Source of the DNA: Microbispora triticiradicis
Lineage (GTDB): Bacteria > Actinomycetota > Actinomycetes > Streptosporangiales > Streptosporangiaceae
Reading direction: 5' to 3'
Assembly (NCBI GenBank): GCA_003260025.2
Contig: QFZU02000101.1
Coordinates: 1-64,000, forward strand
Length of the DNA stretch: 64,000 nucleotides
The notes under the pieces were generated by a model. That model was not told the DNA's origin. It saw only the letters and a list, made by a program, of their open reading frames with translations, and searched no databases. The position numbers and the translations under genes were made by a program. Within the stretch, counting starts at the first letter, position 1; each line of letters starts with the position of its first letter. Positions 7,358 to 15,623 of this stretch are shown here, piece by piece.

Positions 7358-8875
7358 TCAGGTGAGCGGGCCCTGACGAGGCACTTCTCCGCGGCGTACG
7401 GCTGTCGCCGCCGCTAGGGCGAGGGCGGCGTATCCGCAGGTGACGGCCAAGCCCGCCCATGGCGGGAGCGGGTAATAGCCACCGAGCAGTGAAGGGCTCA
7501 CGTCCACGTGCGCGAATGTAGGGACGCTCTGCGTGATCGCGAAACCGGCGGCCGGGGTGATCGTCAGCAGCCATGACGGCAGGCCCACGGTGGCCAGCAG
7601 GTAGGGCACGACGACCAGCGCGACGGCCAGCCCGACGGCGACGACGGCCCGTCTGACCAGCGCGGCGAGGCCCAGAGCCAGTACGGCGGCGGCCGCGGTC
7701 AGCGCCGCGTAGCCGACGATCACCCGGAGTTCGGTGCTCAGGGGGATCGGCTGGACCGGGTTCTGGTGGGCACGCAGTATCGCCAGGCCGATGGGGACCA
7801 CGATCCCTGCGGCCACCAGCCCCGCCGCGAACGCGACCGCGCCGACCACGATGGCCGTGGCCGCCAGCGGCCGCGCCGGCTGCGGCAGGGTCCTGATCTG
7901 AGCGCGCCGGTGCTCCGCCGTGAGGAACGTGACCGCCGCCACGAGCACCGGGATCAGCCCCAGGGCCCCGCCGGTCAGCATGAGGTCGGCGCGTACGCCG
8001 CCCTCCATCGTGGCGGGCCCGATGTCGCCGCCCCCGGTCACGACGAACGTGCCGCCGGACTCGACGGCCCCACCCGGGTGGTGCGGGGTCCTGCCGTCGG
8101 GCTCCATGACGACGCCGACGTCGTCGCGGCGCCACGGACCGTCGGCGCCCTGCAATGTGATCTGGTCGAAGGTGGCGGTGGCCTGGGCGAAGGCCTCTGC
8201 CGTCGCCCACAACACCCCTGGCGAGGTGGCGAACAGCCCGATCTCGACCGTCTCGGGCAGCCCGGTCAGCGTGACCGTGCCGATTTCGGTCCACGTCCTG
8301 CCGTCGTCCGACTCGTAGCCGGTGACGGTCTCGCCCGACCTGGTCAGCCGCAGCCACCGCGGGCCGTCGTGAGGATCACCGGCCACGTCGTGGGTGTAGT
8401 CGTACTGCATCCGTACGCCGTGCTCTCCGGTGAGCATCACGGCGGCGTATGGTGTGCCCTGCGTGAGGCTCTGCCTGACCAGGAGCCCGGCCTTCGCCCA
8501 CGGCACCACCCCCTCCTTGACGTTGCGCACCCCGGGGACGGCGTCCGGCAGCCGCATCTGCCCGGTCAGGTCCGACACCCGGGCGGTGATGGTGCCGTTC
8601 CCCCTGAGCGGCTGGTGCACGAAGTAGTACTTGTCCCTGACCGCCGTGCCATCGGGGCCTACCAGAGGCGCGGGGCAGGGGCCCTCGCCCTTCCCGGTCA
8701 CGCACGTGCTGCGGACGCCCCCGGCGATCAGCAGTCCGAGCGACACGGTGACCAGCACGGAGGCCGCCATGGCGAGCACCCAGCCACGCCTGGTGCGGAA
8801 CCTGGTCCACTCCGCGTGCAGCACCTGGGGGAAACCGTCCTGCCGGCCGAGCCGGCGAGGCTTCAGTGGATTCAT
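7358..8875 (-). CDS. ABC-2-like membrane permease with an inserted extracellular DUF1349-like domain
   Basis: A 505-residue integral membrane protein. ATG 8875 starts MNPLKPRRLG; the frame extends upstream without a better start. A first membrane span (WVLAMAASVLVTVSLGLLIAGG, about 29-50) is followed by a large non-cytoplasmic domain of about 200 residues (YYFVHQPLRGNG ... VTGYESDDGRTWTEIG ... EIGLFATSP). This matches the concanavalin-like DUF1349 fold, in which 'WLRLTRSGETVTGYES' is typical. About five more spans follow, as in ABC-2 type permeases. No ATPase gene is adjacent, so the partner is unknown or absent. It is divergent from the two-component system that starts at 9015 (139-bp gap) and may be its target. 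The lectin-like domain could sense wall glycans. Function is inferred. Confidence 0.72.
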   Translation of the reverse strand: MNPLKPRRLGRQDGFPQVLHAEWTRFRTRRGWVLAMAASVLVTVSLGLLIAGGVRSTCVTGKGEGPCPAPLVGPDGTAVRDKYYFVHQPLRGNGTITARVSDLTGQMRLPDAVPGVRNVKEGVVPWAKAGLLVRQSLTQGTPYAAVMLTGEHGVRMQYDYTHDVAGDPHDGPRWLRLTRSGETVTGYESDDGRTWTEIGTVTLTGLPETVEIGLFATSPGVLWATAEAFAQATATFDQITLQGADGPWRRDDVGVVMEPDGRTPHHPGGAVESGGTFVVTGGGDIGPATMEGGVRADLMLTGGALGLIPVLVAAVTFLTAEHRRAQIRTLPQPARPLAATAIVVGAVAFAAGLVAAGIVVPIGLAILRAHQNPVQPIPLSTELRVIVGYAALTAAAAVLALGLAALVRRAVVAVGLAVALVVVPYLLATVGLPSWLLTITPAAGFAITQSVPTFAHVDVSPSLLGGYYPLPPWAGLAVTCGYAALALAAATAVRRGEVPRQGPLT

Positions 8876-9014
8876 GGCGACGGTTGTACGGGGCGCCCGG
8901 TTCCAGCCGGGTCGCGGCCGCCGCGACCCGGCTGCGACCGGGGAACTGGCATCGTGGAGACATGGCACCTCGACCCGGCCGCCCCGCCCGCACTACGGCC
9001 GGCGGTGAGCGGCG

Positions 9015-9677
9015 GTGAGGGTCCTCGTCGTCGAAGACTTCGAGGTCCTCGCCCGCTCCATCGGAACCGGACTGCGCCGCGAGGGCATGGCCGTCGACGT
9101 CGTCCTGGACGGAACCGCCGCCATCGACCGCCTGACCGTCACCCGCTACGACGTGGTGATCCTCGACCGCGACCTGCCCGGTGTCCACGGGGACGAGATC
9201 TGCCGGCGACTCGCCGGCGGCCGCTGCGAGACCCGCGTACTGATGCTCACCGCCTCCGGCACGATCGAGGACCGCGTCGACGGGCTCGGCCTCGGCGCCG
9301 ACGACTACCTGCCCAAGCCGTTCGCGTTCGCCGAACTGGTCGCCCGCGTCCGCGCCCTGGCCCGCCGCGCCACCCCGCCGCTGCCGCCCACCCTGGCATG
9401 CGGGGACATCACCCTCGATCCGGCCCGCCGTGTCGCGTCCCGGGCCGGTCGGCGCCTCGACCTGAGCCCCAGGGAGTTCGCCCTGCTCGAATGCCTGCTC
9501 GCCGTACCCGGCCTGGTCATCTCCGCCGAGGAACTGCTCGAACGCGTGTGGGACGAGGCCGCCGACCCCTTCAGCAGCGCCGTCAAGCACACCATGCACC
9601 GGTTGAGGGTCAAGCTCGGCGACCCGCCCGTGATCGAGACCATCCGCGAAGGCGGCTACCGCATCGGACCGGCATGA
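9015..9677 (+). CDS. OmpR/PhoB-family response regulator
   Basis: A 220-residue DNA-binding response regulator. The receiver domain (1-115) has the acidic pair E7/D8, phospho-acceptor D51 in VVILDRDLPG, T79 and K101 in DDYLPKPF. The winged-helix output domain (about 128-220) ends with the usual TIREGGYRIGP. GTG 9015 begins exactly at the first beta strand (MRVLVVED); no alternative is nearer. The next gene, its histidine kinase, overlaps by ATGA, so the pair is translationally coupled. Sequence style is that of the CutR-like regulators of actinomycetes. The divergent permease at 7358-8875 is the obvious candidate target. Confidence 0.93.
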   Translation: MRVLVVEDFEVLARSIGTGLRREGMAVDVVLDGTAAIDRLTVTRYDVVILDRDLPGVHGDEICRRLAGGRCETRVLMLTASGTIEDRVDGLGLGADDYLPKPFAFAELVARVRALARRATPPLPPTLACGDITLDPARRVASRAGRRLDLSPREFALLECLLAVPGLVISAEELLERVWDEAADPFSSAVKHTMHRLRVKLGDPPVIETIREGGYRIGPA

Positions 9678-10789
9678 CCTCCCGGCGACTCACCAGAAGG
9701 TCCCTGCGGAAGCGGCTCGCACTCGTCTACGCGGCGGGCGTCTACGCCGCCGGAGTCCTGGTGCTCGTCTTCGTCGACCTCCCGCTCGCCGGCATCCAGG
9801 AGACCAGACCTGCGGGCCTGCCCGAACCGAGCACCGTCACCGAGACGGAGTCCGGGATCGGCCTGCCCCAACTCCTCACCGGGTCCGCCGTCGCCCTGGT
9901 CGTCCTGGTTCCCGTCGCCCTGGCCCTCGGCTGGTACGTCGCCGGCCGGTTCCTGGACCCGCTGCGCGCCATCACCGCCACGGCCAAGATCATCTCCGCC
10001 GGAAACCTCCACCGGCGCCTGGACCTCGGCGAGCCCACGGACGAGCTGACCGAACTCGGTCACACCCTGGACGACCTGTTCGCCCGGCTCGAAGCCTCCT
10101 TCGACGCCCAGCGCCACTTCGTCGCCAACGCCTCCCACGAGTTGCGCACCCCTCTCGCCGGCCTGCGCACCCTCCTCGAAGTCGCCCTCGCCGACCCCGA
10201 CGCCGACGCCGGCACCCTGCGCTCGGCCTGCCAGGAGGCCCTCGCTCTGGGCGGATACCAGGAGCGGCTCGTCGAAGCGCTGCTCGCCCTGGCCACCAGC
10301 GAGCGAGGCGTCACCCGATGGGAGACCCTCGACCTCGCCGACGTCGCCGGAGGAGTGCTCGCCTCCCGCCGTGACCAGGCGACGCGGAGAGGCGTCGACC
10401 TCGCCGGCCACCTGACGCCCGCGGTGACGGCCGGGGACCCCGGACTGCTCGAAAGCCTCGTCGCCAACCTCGTCGACAACGCAATCCGCCACAACCACGC
10501 AGGCGGGCACGTGAAGGTCACGACGTGGACCTCCGGCACGCAGGTGGCCCTCACGGTCGTCAACAGCGGGCCGGTCGTCCCCGAGGACCAGATCCAGCGC
10601 CTTTTCCAACCCTTCCAGAAACTGGCGCCAGAACGGCACGGCCGCGACGGGTACGGCCTCGGCCTCGCCATCGTCAGCGCCGTCACCCAGGCTCACCACG
10701 CCACCCTGGCCGCCCGCGCACGCCCCGAAGGCGGCCTGTCCATCACCGTGCGGTTCACGCACGGCTCTCCTCCAAGCCAGGGACAATGA
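9674..10789 (+). CDS. Two-component sensor histidine kinase
   Basis: A 371-residue membrane kinase. The first span lies at about 15-36, an approximately 30-residue extracytoplasmic loop follows, the second span is about 68-90, then a HAMP linker (about 91-145). The dimerisation/phosphoacceptor motif NASHELRTPL puts the phosphorylated His at 155. The N-box (ANLVDNAIRHN) and G-box (GYGLGLAIV) of the ATPase domain are intact. The very short sensor loop suggests detection within or near the membrane rather than binding of a large ligand. ATG 9674 overlaps the stop of the response regulator by four bases. A near-duplicate VYAAGVYAAGV in the first span is a small internal repeat. Confidence 0.93.
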   Translation: MTSRRLTRRSLRKRLALVYAAGVYAAGVLVLVFVDLPLAGIQETRPAGLPEPSTVTETESGIGLPQLLTGSAVALVVLVPVALALGWYVAGRFLDPLRAITATAKIISAGNLHRRLDLGEPTDELTELGHTLDDLFARLEASFDAQRHFVANASHELRTPLAGLRTLLEVALADPDADAGTLRSACQEALALGGYQERLVEALLALATSERGVTRWETLDLADVAGGVLASRRDQATRRGVDLAGHLTPAVTAGDPGLLESLVANLVDNAIRHNHAGGHVKVTTWTSGTQVALTVVNSGPVVPEDQIQRLFQPFQKLAPERHGRDGYGLGLAIVSAVTQAHHATLAARARPEGGLSITVRFTHGSPPSQGQ

Positions 10790-10864
10790 GGGCGCCGGAC
10801 CGTGTGACGCCGGACCGGCCGCTTGTGACCCGCGCTTCCGCGACCCGGACACGACGAGGGAACG

Positions 10865-11998
10865 ATGACCTGGGAACAGCACGCCGCACGGCTCGCCGCC
10901 GACGTCACCCGGCCCGCCTCGCGCTGGCGCGGCCCGGTGGCCACCACGCCGCGCCAGTTGTTCGTCCCGAGATGGTGGGAACACCGCGGCGGACTCTGGA
11001 CGCTGCGGGACGGGCCGGCGGACGAGCGGGAATGGCTGAAGGCGGCCTTCTCCGACGTGTCGCTCGTGACCCGGGTCGGGTCGTCACACGCCGACCACGC
11101 CACGGGCGAGGATCACCCGGCCGGACTGCCGACGTCGTCCTCGACCCTGCCCGGCCTGGCCGTGCGCATGTACCAGCACGCCGACATCCAGGACGGCGTC
11201 GACGTGCTCGACGTCGGTGTCGGCTCCGGGTACGGCGCCGCGTTGCTCACCCGGCGGCTCGGCGATCGGCACGTGACGAGCGTGGACCTGGACGCCTACC
11301 TGACCGAGGCCGCGACCGAGCGGCTCGACAGGATCGGCCTGCACCCGCGGGTCGTCACCTGTGACGCCACCGGGCCCCTGCCGGGGACGTTCGACCGCAT
11401 CGCGGCCATGGTGTCCGTACGGCCGGTCCCGGCGAGCTGGCTGGCGGCGCTGCGTCCCGGTGGGCGCCTGGTCACGACGATCGCGAACACGATGATCATC
11501 ATCGTCGCGGACAGGACCGACGACGGCGGCGCCTTCGGGCGGGTGCAGTGGGACCGGGCGGGGTTCATGACGACCCGGCACGGCGAGGACTACCCGCCCG
11601 GGCTCAGCGCCAGGTTCGAGGAGATCCGCGACCAGGACGGCGAGGACGTCGGACGCGGCCGGTACCCGATGGTCGAGGTGATCGAGGCGTGGGAGCTCCG
11701 GTCCATGCTGGAGGTGACCGCTCCCGGCATCTCGCACTGGTTCGAGGCGGGTGACGACGGCCGGCGGACGGCGTGGATGGTCCACGCGGACGGCTCCTGG
11801 GCGCGTGCCGAGGGCGTGCGCGACGAGGCCCCGCTCGTCCACCAGGGCGGGCCGCGGCGTCTTTGGGACATTCTCGACCGGATCCGCCATCAGTGGCTCG
11901 TCGACGGCAGCCTGCCCCTGTACGGGGCATGGGTCACCATCAGCCCTGATGGCGCGATCCGGTTGGAGCGCGGGCGGTGGCAGGCCACCATCGCCTGA
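10865..11998 (+). CDS. PIMT-like methyltransferase of the graspetide (TgmC-type) maturation family, orphan
   Basis: A 377-residue SAM-dependent methyltransferase. The N-terminal part (RQLFVPRWWEH, then GLPTSSSTLPGLAVRM) and SAM motif I VLDVGVGSGYG (about 113-125) are those of protein-L-isoaspartate methyltransferase-like enzymes that act with ATP-grasp peptide ligases, the TgmC-type methyltransferases of graspetides. GAGGGA sits just before ATG 10865. Such enzymes normally sit beside a small precursor peptide and an ATP-grasp ligase; I find neither nearby, so this copy is an orphan. It follows the histidine kinase by 75 bases and could be in the same transcript. An alternative role is repair of isoaspartate in proteins, though the C-terminal 200 residues are unlike classic PIMT. 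Confidence 0.75.
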   Translation: MTWEQHAARLAADVTRPASRWRGPVATTPRQLFVPRWWEHRGGLWTLRDGPADEREWLKAAFSDVSLVTRVGSSHADHATGEDHPAGLPTSSSTLPGLAVRMYQHADIQDGVDVLDVGVGSGYGAALLTRRLGDRHVTSVDLDAYLTEAATERLDRIGLHPRVVTCDATGPLPGTFDRIAAMVSVRPVPASWLAALRPGGRLVTTIANTMIIIVADRTDDGGAFGRVQWDRAGFMTTRHGEDYPPGLSARFEEIRDQDGEDVGRGRYPMVEVIEAWELRSMLEVTAPGISHWFEAGDDGRRTAWMVHADGSWARAEGVRDEAPLVHQGGPRRLWDILDRIRHQWLVDGSLPLYGAWVTISPDGAIRLERGRWQATIA

Positions 11999-12170
11999 CC
12001 GGCCGCCCCGCTGTGAGCACCGCCCTCTTCGCGAATCCTGATACAGCCCCCGCAACGTGACCACGGGCTGATTCGGGCGGTTATGCAAGTAATTCCCGCC
12101 GATCGGGGCGCTCCGTTGCGATTTCTCATGAGTAGCCACACGTTTTCGGAGTGCGGTTCATCATGAATCC

Positions 12171-14381
12171 ATGAGGCGCGGGTGGCGGATAGCGGGCGGA
12201 ACGGTCGCGGGCCTCGCCCTGGTGGCGCTGGGAGCGCTGCTGTTCAGGGCCGGTCTTGACGACGCCGACAAATGGGCCAGCGTCATCGGCGTGTTCGTGG
12301 GGCTGCTCGGCCTGGGCCTTTCCGGGTACGGCGTGGTGCTCAGCCGCCGCGCTCTGCGGTCTGACCGTCAGGCCACAGGAGTGCGCGTGACCGCGTCCGG
12401 GCCGCGGATCGGCGCGCGAACCGCTGCCGCAAGTGCCTCCACCAGAGACGGCGCGCGCCACCACGTGGCAGCCGAGCACGGGGGACACGACCTCCCCGCG
12501 CGTACCGAGATCGAGGCATCGGGCGACAGGGCGGTGGCCGCCGAGCACATCTGCGGAGTGGTGACCACGGGCGATCATTCACCCGTCGACAACCGGACGA
12601 TCAAGCTGGAGCCGGGGACGCTGCGCGCTCCGGCCGAGGTGGACCTGCCGGCGAAGCTGACGAACGTCTCCGACGGCCCCGCCGCGGTGTTCGTCGGGCG
12701 GGAGAGCGCGCTGACCCTGCTCGACCACGAGCTGTCCGGGGACCGGGCGCGGGTGGTCATCGGTCAGGTGATCCACGGCCTGGGTGGTGTCGGCAAGACC
12801 GAACTGGCCCGCCAGTACGCCGCCGCCAACCGGGAGCGCTACCGGTTGGCCTGGTGGATCACCGCTGAGAACCCCGAGCGGATCCAGGCCGGTCTGACCG
12901 AGCTGGCCGAACGGCTGCACCCGCCGACGGCGTCGGCCCTGACCAGGGATCAGGCGGCCGACTGGGCGCGGGGGTGGCTGCAGGCCCATGAAGACTGGCT
13001 GCTGGTGCTCGACAACGTCGAGGATCCGGCGCATGTGCGAGACCTGCTGGGCCAGCTCCACACCGGGCACATCCTGGTCACCACACGGCGGCTGGTGCGC
13101 TGGCCCGGCGGCGTACGGCCGCTCCGCCTGGAGGTGCTCGACAAGGTCGCGGCGACCGAGCTGATCGCGGCGGTGGGCGAGCGGGACCGGCCCGGCGATC
13201 TGCCCGCGATCGAGGCGATCGCCGCGGAGCTGGGGCATCTGCCGCTGGCGCTGGAACAGGCCGGCGCCTACATCCGCGAGTCCCGCTTCAGCCCCGATGG
13301 GTATCTGTCCCTGTTGACGGCTCGTCCCGCGCACATGTACGCCGCACTTCCCGAGGGAGGAGAGGCCGAGCGGACCATCGCCCGGCTCTGGCGCGTCCAC
13401 CTGGACACCATCGGCGAGCGCGATCCCTACGCGGTGAGTCTGCTGCGGGTGCTGGCCTGCTACGCCCCCGACGACATACCCCGTGACATCCTGGGCGACG
13501 ACGACAGGCCCATGGTGCTGGACGCGCTGCGGCTGCTGCACTCCTACAGCCTCGTCAGGCTGACCGAGGACACGGTCTCCGTCCACCGGCTGGTGCAGGC
13601 GGTGGTCGCGGGCGAGGACCAGACGAGGACGGCCTCTGAGGAGGGGCCCGCCCCGGACCTCGCGCTGGCCTGGCTGGCCGGCGCCTGGACGGCTTCGGCG
13701 AGGCTGTCCCCCTCCGACAGGCGCCTTCGCCGGCGGGTGTTGAGCCCTCACGTGGAGAGCCTGGTCCGTCATCACTCCATCGGAGGCGAACCCCGGGAAC
13801 ACGACCAGATCTTCCGCGAAGCCGCCCGTCACGAACTCGACGAGGGCAACTACCGGCGCGCTCGCACCTTCGCGTCGCACGCTCTGGCGATCGACAGGGC
13901 GGCCCTGGGTGCGGAGCATCCGTACACGCTGGGCAGCCGGGGCAACCTCGCGACGGTGCTGATGAGCCTGGGACGGCTGGAGGAGGCCGAGACCGAGAGC
14001 CGGGCCGTGCTGGAGGCACACCACCGGGTTCTCGGCGAGGAGCATCCGCACACGTTGAAGAGCCGAGGCATCCTCGCGACCGTGCTGCGCAAGCTGGGGC
14101 GACTGGAGGAGGCCGAGGCCGAGCTCCGGGCGGCGCTGGAGACGCAGCGCCGCGTTCTGGGCGAGGAGCACCCGGACACGCTGGACAGCCGGAGCTCTCT
14201 CGCGATCGTGCTGCGGGGGCTGGGACGACTGGAGGAGGCCGAGGCCGAGCAACGGGCGGAGCTGGAGATCTGCCGCCGGGTTCTGGGCGAAGAGCATCCG
14301 GACACGTTGAAGAGCCGGGGCAACCTCGCGAACGTGCTTTCGACGCAGGGGCGGTTGGAGGAGGCCGAGGCGCTCTCGTAG
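12171..14381 (+). CDS. Membrane-anchored NB-ARC ATPase with kinesin-light-chain-type TPR repeats
   Basis: A 736-residue STAND-class protein. Two N-terminal membrane spans (AGGTVAGLALVALGALLF; ASVIGVFVGLLGLGLSGYGV) are followed by a polar linker, then an NB-ARC domain (about 165-480) with Walker A GLGGVGKT (K209) and Walker B WLLVLDNVED. The C-terminus has four TPRs of 42 residues with the EEHPxTL...GRLEEAE signature. Family members act as signal-driven scaffolds, and several such proteins are antiphage sensors, but no effector domain is seen here. The last repeat stops early (EEAEALS), so the protein may be truncated compared with relatives. ATG 12171 is preferred, since it leads straight into the basic n-region MRRGWR; an ATG at 12163 is out of frame. 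Confidence 0.83.
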   Translation: MRRGWRIAGGTVAGLALVALGALLFRAGLDDADKWASVIGVFVGLLGLGLSGYGVVLSRRALRSDRQATGVRVTASGPRIGARTAAASASTRDGARHHVAAEHGGHDLPARTEIEASGDRAVAAEHICGVVTTGDHSPVDNRTIKLEPGTLRAPAEVDLPAKLTNVSDGPAAVFVGRESALTLLDHELSGDRARVVIGQVIHGLGGVGKTELARQYAAANRERYRLAWWITAENPERIQAGLTELAERLHPPTASALTRDQAADWARGWLQAHEDWLLVLDNVEDPAHVRDLLGQLHTGHILVTTRRLVRWPGGVRPLRLEVLDKVAATELIAAVGERDRPGDLPAIEAIAAELGHLPLALEQAGAYIRESRFSPDGYLSLLTARPAHMYAALPEGGEAERTIARLWRVHLDTIGERDPYAVSLLRVLACYAPDDIPRDILGDDDRPMVLDALRLLHSYSLVRLTEDTVSVHRLVQAVVAGEDQTRTASEEGPAPDLALAWLAGAWTASARLSPSDRRLRRRVLSPHVESLVRHHSIGGEPREHDQIFREAARHELDEGNYRRARTFASHALAIDRAALGAEHPYTLGSRGNLATVLMSLGRLEEAETESRAVLEAHHRVLGEEHPHTLKSRGILATVLRKLGRLEEAEAELRAALETQRRVLGEEHPDTLDSRSSLAIVLRGLGRLEEAEAEQRAELEICRRVLGEEHPDTLKSRGNLANVLSTQGRLEEAEALS
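13914..14381 (+). repeat. 126-bp coding tandem repeats (four copies)
   Basis: The segment GAGCA(T/C)CCG...ACACG recurs at 13914, 14040, 14166 and 14292, exactly 126 bp apart, and nucleotide identity between copies is high. Each copy encodes one 42-residue TPR. The last copy is incomplete and runs into the stop codon. Such near-identical units can expand or contract by recombination. Confidence 0.85.
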
Positions 14382-14428
14382 AGCGCCGATCCGCGAAGGA
14401 GCGGGGTCCGTTACAGTCCTTGTGCACC

Positions 14429-15568
14429 ATGACAATCACGGCACAGGACCTCAACCGCGCCACGCTCGCCCGGCAACTGCTGCTGCGGCGGGAGCCGGTC
14501 GGCGTCGTCGACGCGGTCCGGCGCGTGGTCGCGCTACAGGCGCAGCAGCCCGCCTCACCGTACATCGCGTTGTGGAACCGGCTCGCCGCCTTCGACCCGG
14601 CCGACCTCGACGTGGCGTTCTCCGGGCGGGCGCTGGTCAAGGCGACGCTGATGCGGATCACGCTGCACGTGGTGCACGCCGACGACCACCCGGCCATCCA
14701 CACGGCCATGCAGCCGACGCTGCGCGGCGCGAGGCTCGGCGACCGCCGCTTCAAGGAGAGCGGTCTCGGGGCCGCCGACGCCGACGCGCTCCTCCCGGAT
14801 CTGCTGGAGTTCGCGGATCGCCCCCGCACCAACGCCGAGGTCCAGGCCTGGCTCGCCGAACGGCTCGCCGTCCCGCCGCAGGGCGTGTGGTGGGCGGTGC
14901 GGTCGTTCGCGCCGCTGCTGCACGTTCCGATGGGCGGGCCGTGGTCGTTCGGCCCACGGCCGTCGTACATCGCGTCGGGGACGCCGCCGGCGCCGTACGA
15001 CAGGGACCTGTCCGACAAGTACCTGCAGACGCTGGTCACCCGCTACCTGGAGGGCTTCGGTCCCGCGTCCGTGGCGGACGTGGCGCAGTTCGCCCTGGTG
15101 CAGCGGTCCAGGGTCCGCGACGCGCTGGGCGCCCTCTCCGCCGTACTGGAGCGGGTGGAGGGGCCCGGCGGCGCGGAGTTGTACGACGTTCCGGGCGCGC
15201 CGCGGCCCGCCGCGGGCACCCCCGCCCCTCCCCGGCTGATGGCCATGTGGGACAGCGTCCTGCTGGCGTACGCCGACCGGAGCCGCGTCCTCCCGCCGGA
15301 GTACCGCAGGCTCGTGATCCGGACGAACGGTGACGTGCTGCCGACGCTCCTGGTCGACGGGTACGTCGCGGGGGTGTGGCGCCAGGTCGAGGGCGGAATC
15401 GAGGCGACCGCCTTCCACCCGTTGCCGGCCGAGGCGTGGGAGGGGCTCGCCGAGGAGGCCCGGGCGTTGGTGGCGCTGCTGACCGGCCGGGACACCCGGC
15501 TCTACCGCGCCTACGACCGCTGGTGGGCCGACCTGCCCGCCGCAGAGGTGCGGGTTCTCCCCGGCTGA
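14429..15568 (+). CDS. Winged-helix DNA-binding protein, AlkZ-like DNA glycosylase
   Basis: A 379-residue protein of the HTH_42/AlkZ-like family (triple winged-helix, no membrane or signal sequence). The sequence VVALQAQQP places Gln37 and Gln39 in the same Q-x-Q arrangement and at the same positions I recall for the catalytic QxQ motif of AlkZ, the enzyme that unhooks interstrand crosslinks. Further family landmarks are a C-terminal LPTLLVDGYVAGVW. The likely role is base excision of bulky alkylated bases, possibly as self-resistance or general repair. I take ATG 14429; a TTG nine bases upstream is the alternative. It begins 47 bases after the NB-ARC gene, but there is no obvious functional link. 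Confidence 0.8.
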   Translation: MTITAQDLNRATLARQLLLRREPVGVVDAVRRVVALQAQQPASPYIALWNRLAAFDPADLDVAFSGRALVKATLMRITLHVVHADDHPAIHTAMQPTLRGARLGDRRFKESGLGAADADALLPDLLEFADRPRTNAEVQAWLAERLAVPPQGVWWAVRSFAPLLHVPMGGPWSFGPRPSYIASGTPPAPYDRDLSDKYLQTLVTRYLEGFGPASVADVAQFALVQRSRVRDALGALSAVLERVEGPGGAELYDVPGAPRPAAGTPAPPRLMAMWDSVLLAYADRSRVLPPEYRRLVIRTNGDVLPTLLVDGYVAGVWRQVEGGIEATAFHPLPAEAWEGLAEEARALVALLTGRDTRLYRAYDRWWADLPAAEVRVLPG

Positions 15569-15623
15569 ACCATCTCTTGCTTTCTGCAACCGAACGTCCG
15601 TGACGGTGTGCGAAGATGCCGGA

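Noticed and set aside
10790-10864. Graspetide precursor peptide upstream of the methyltransferase
   Set aside because: The 75-bp gap has no start with a ribosome-binding site and no repeated Thr/Glu core.
12171-14381. CRISPR-like array suggested by the regular 126-bp repeats
   Set aside because: The periodicity is a coding repeat of 42-residue TPR units, with no spacers and no palindromic direct repeat.
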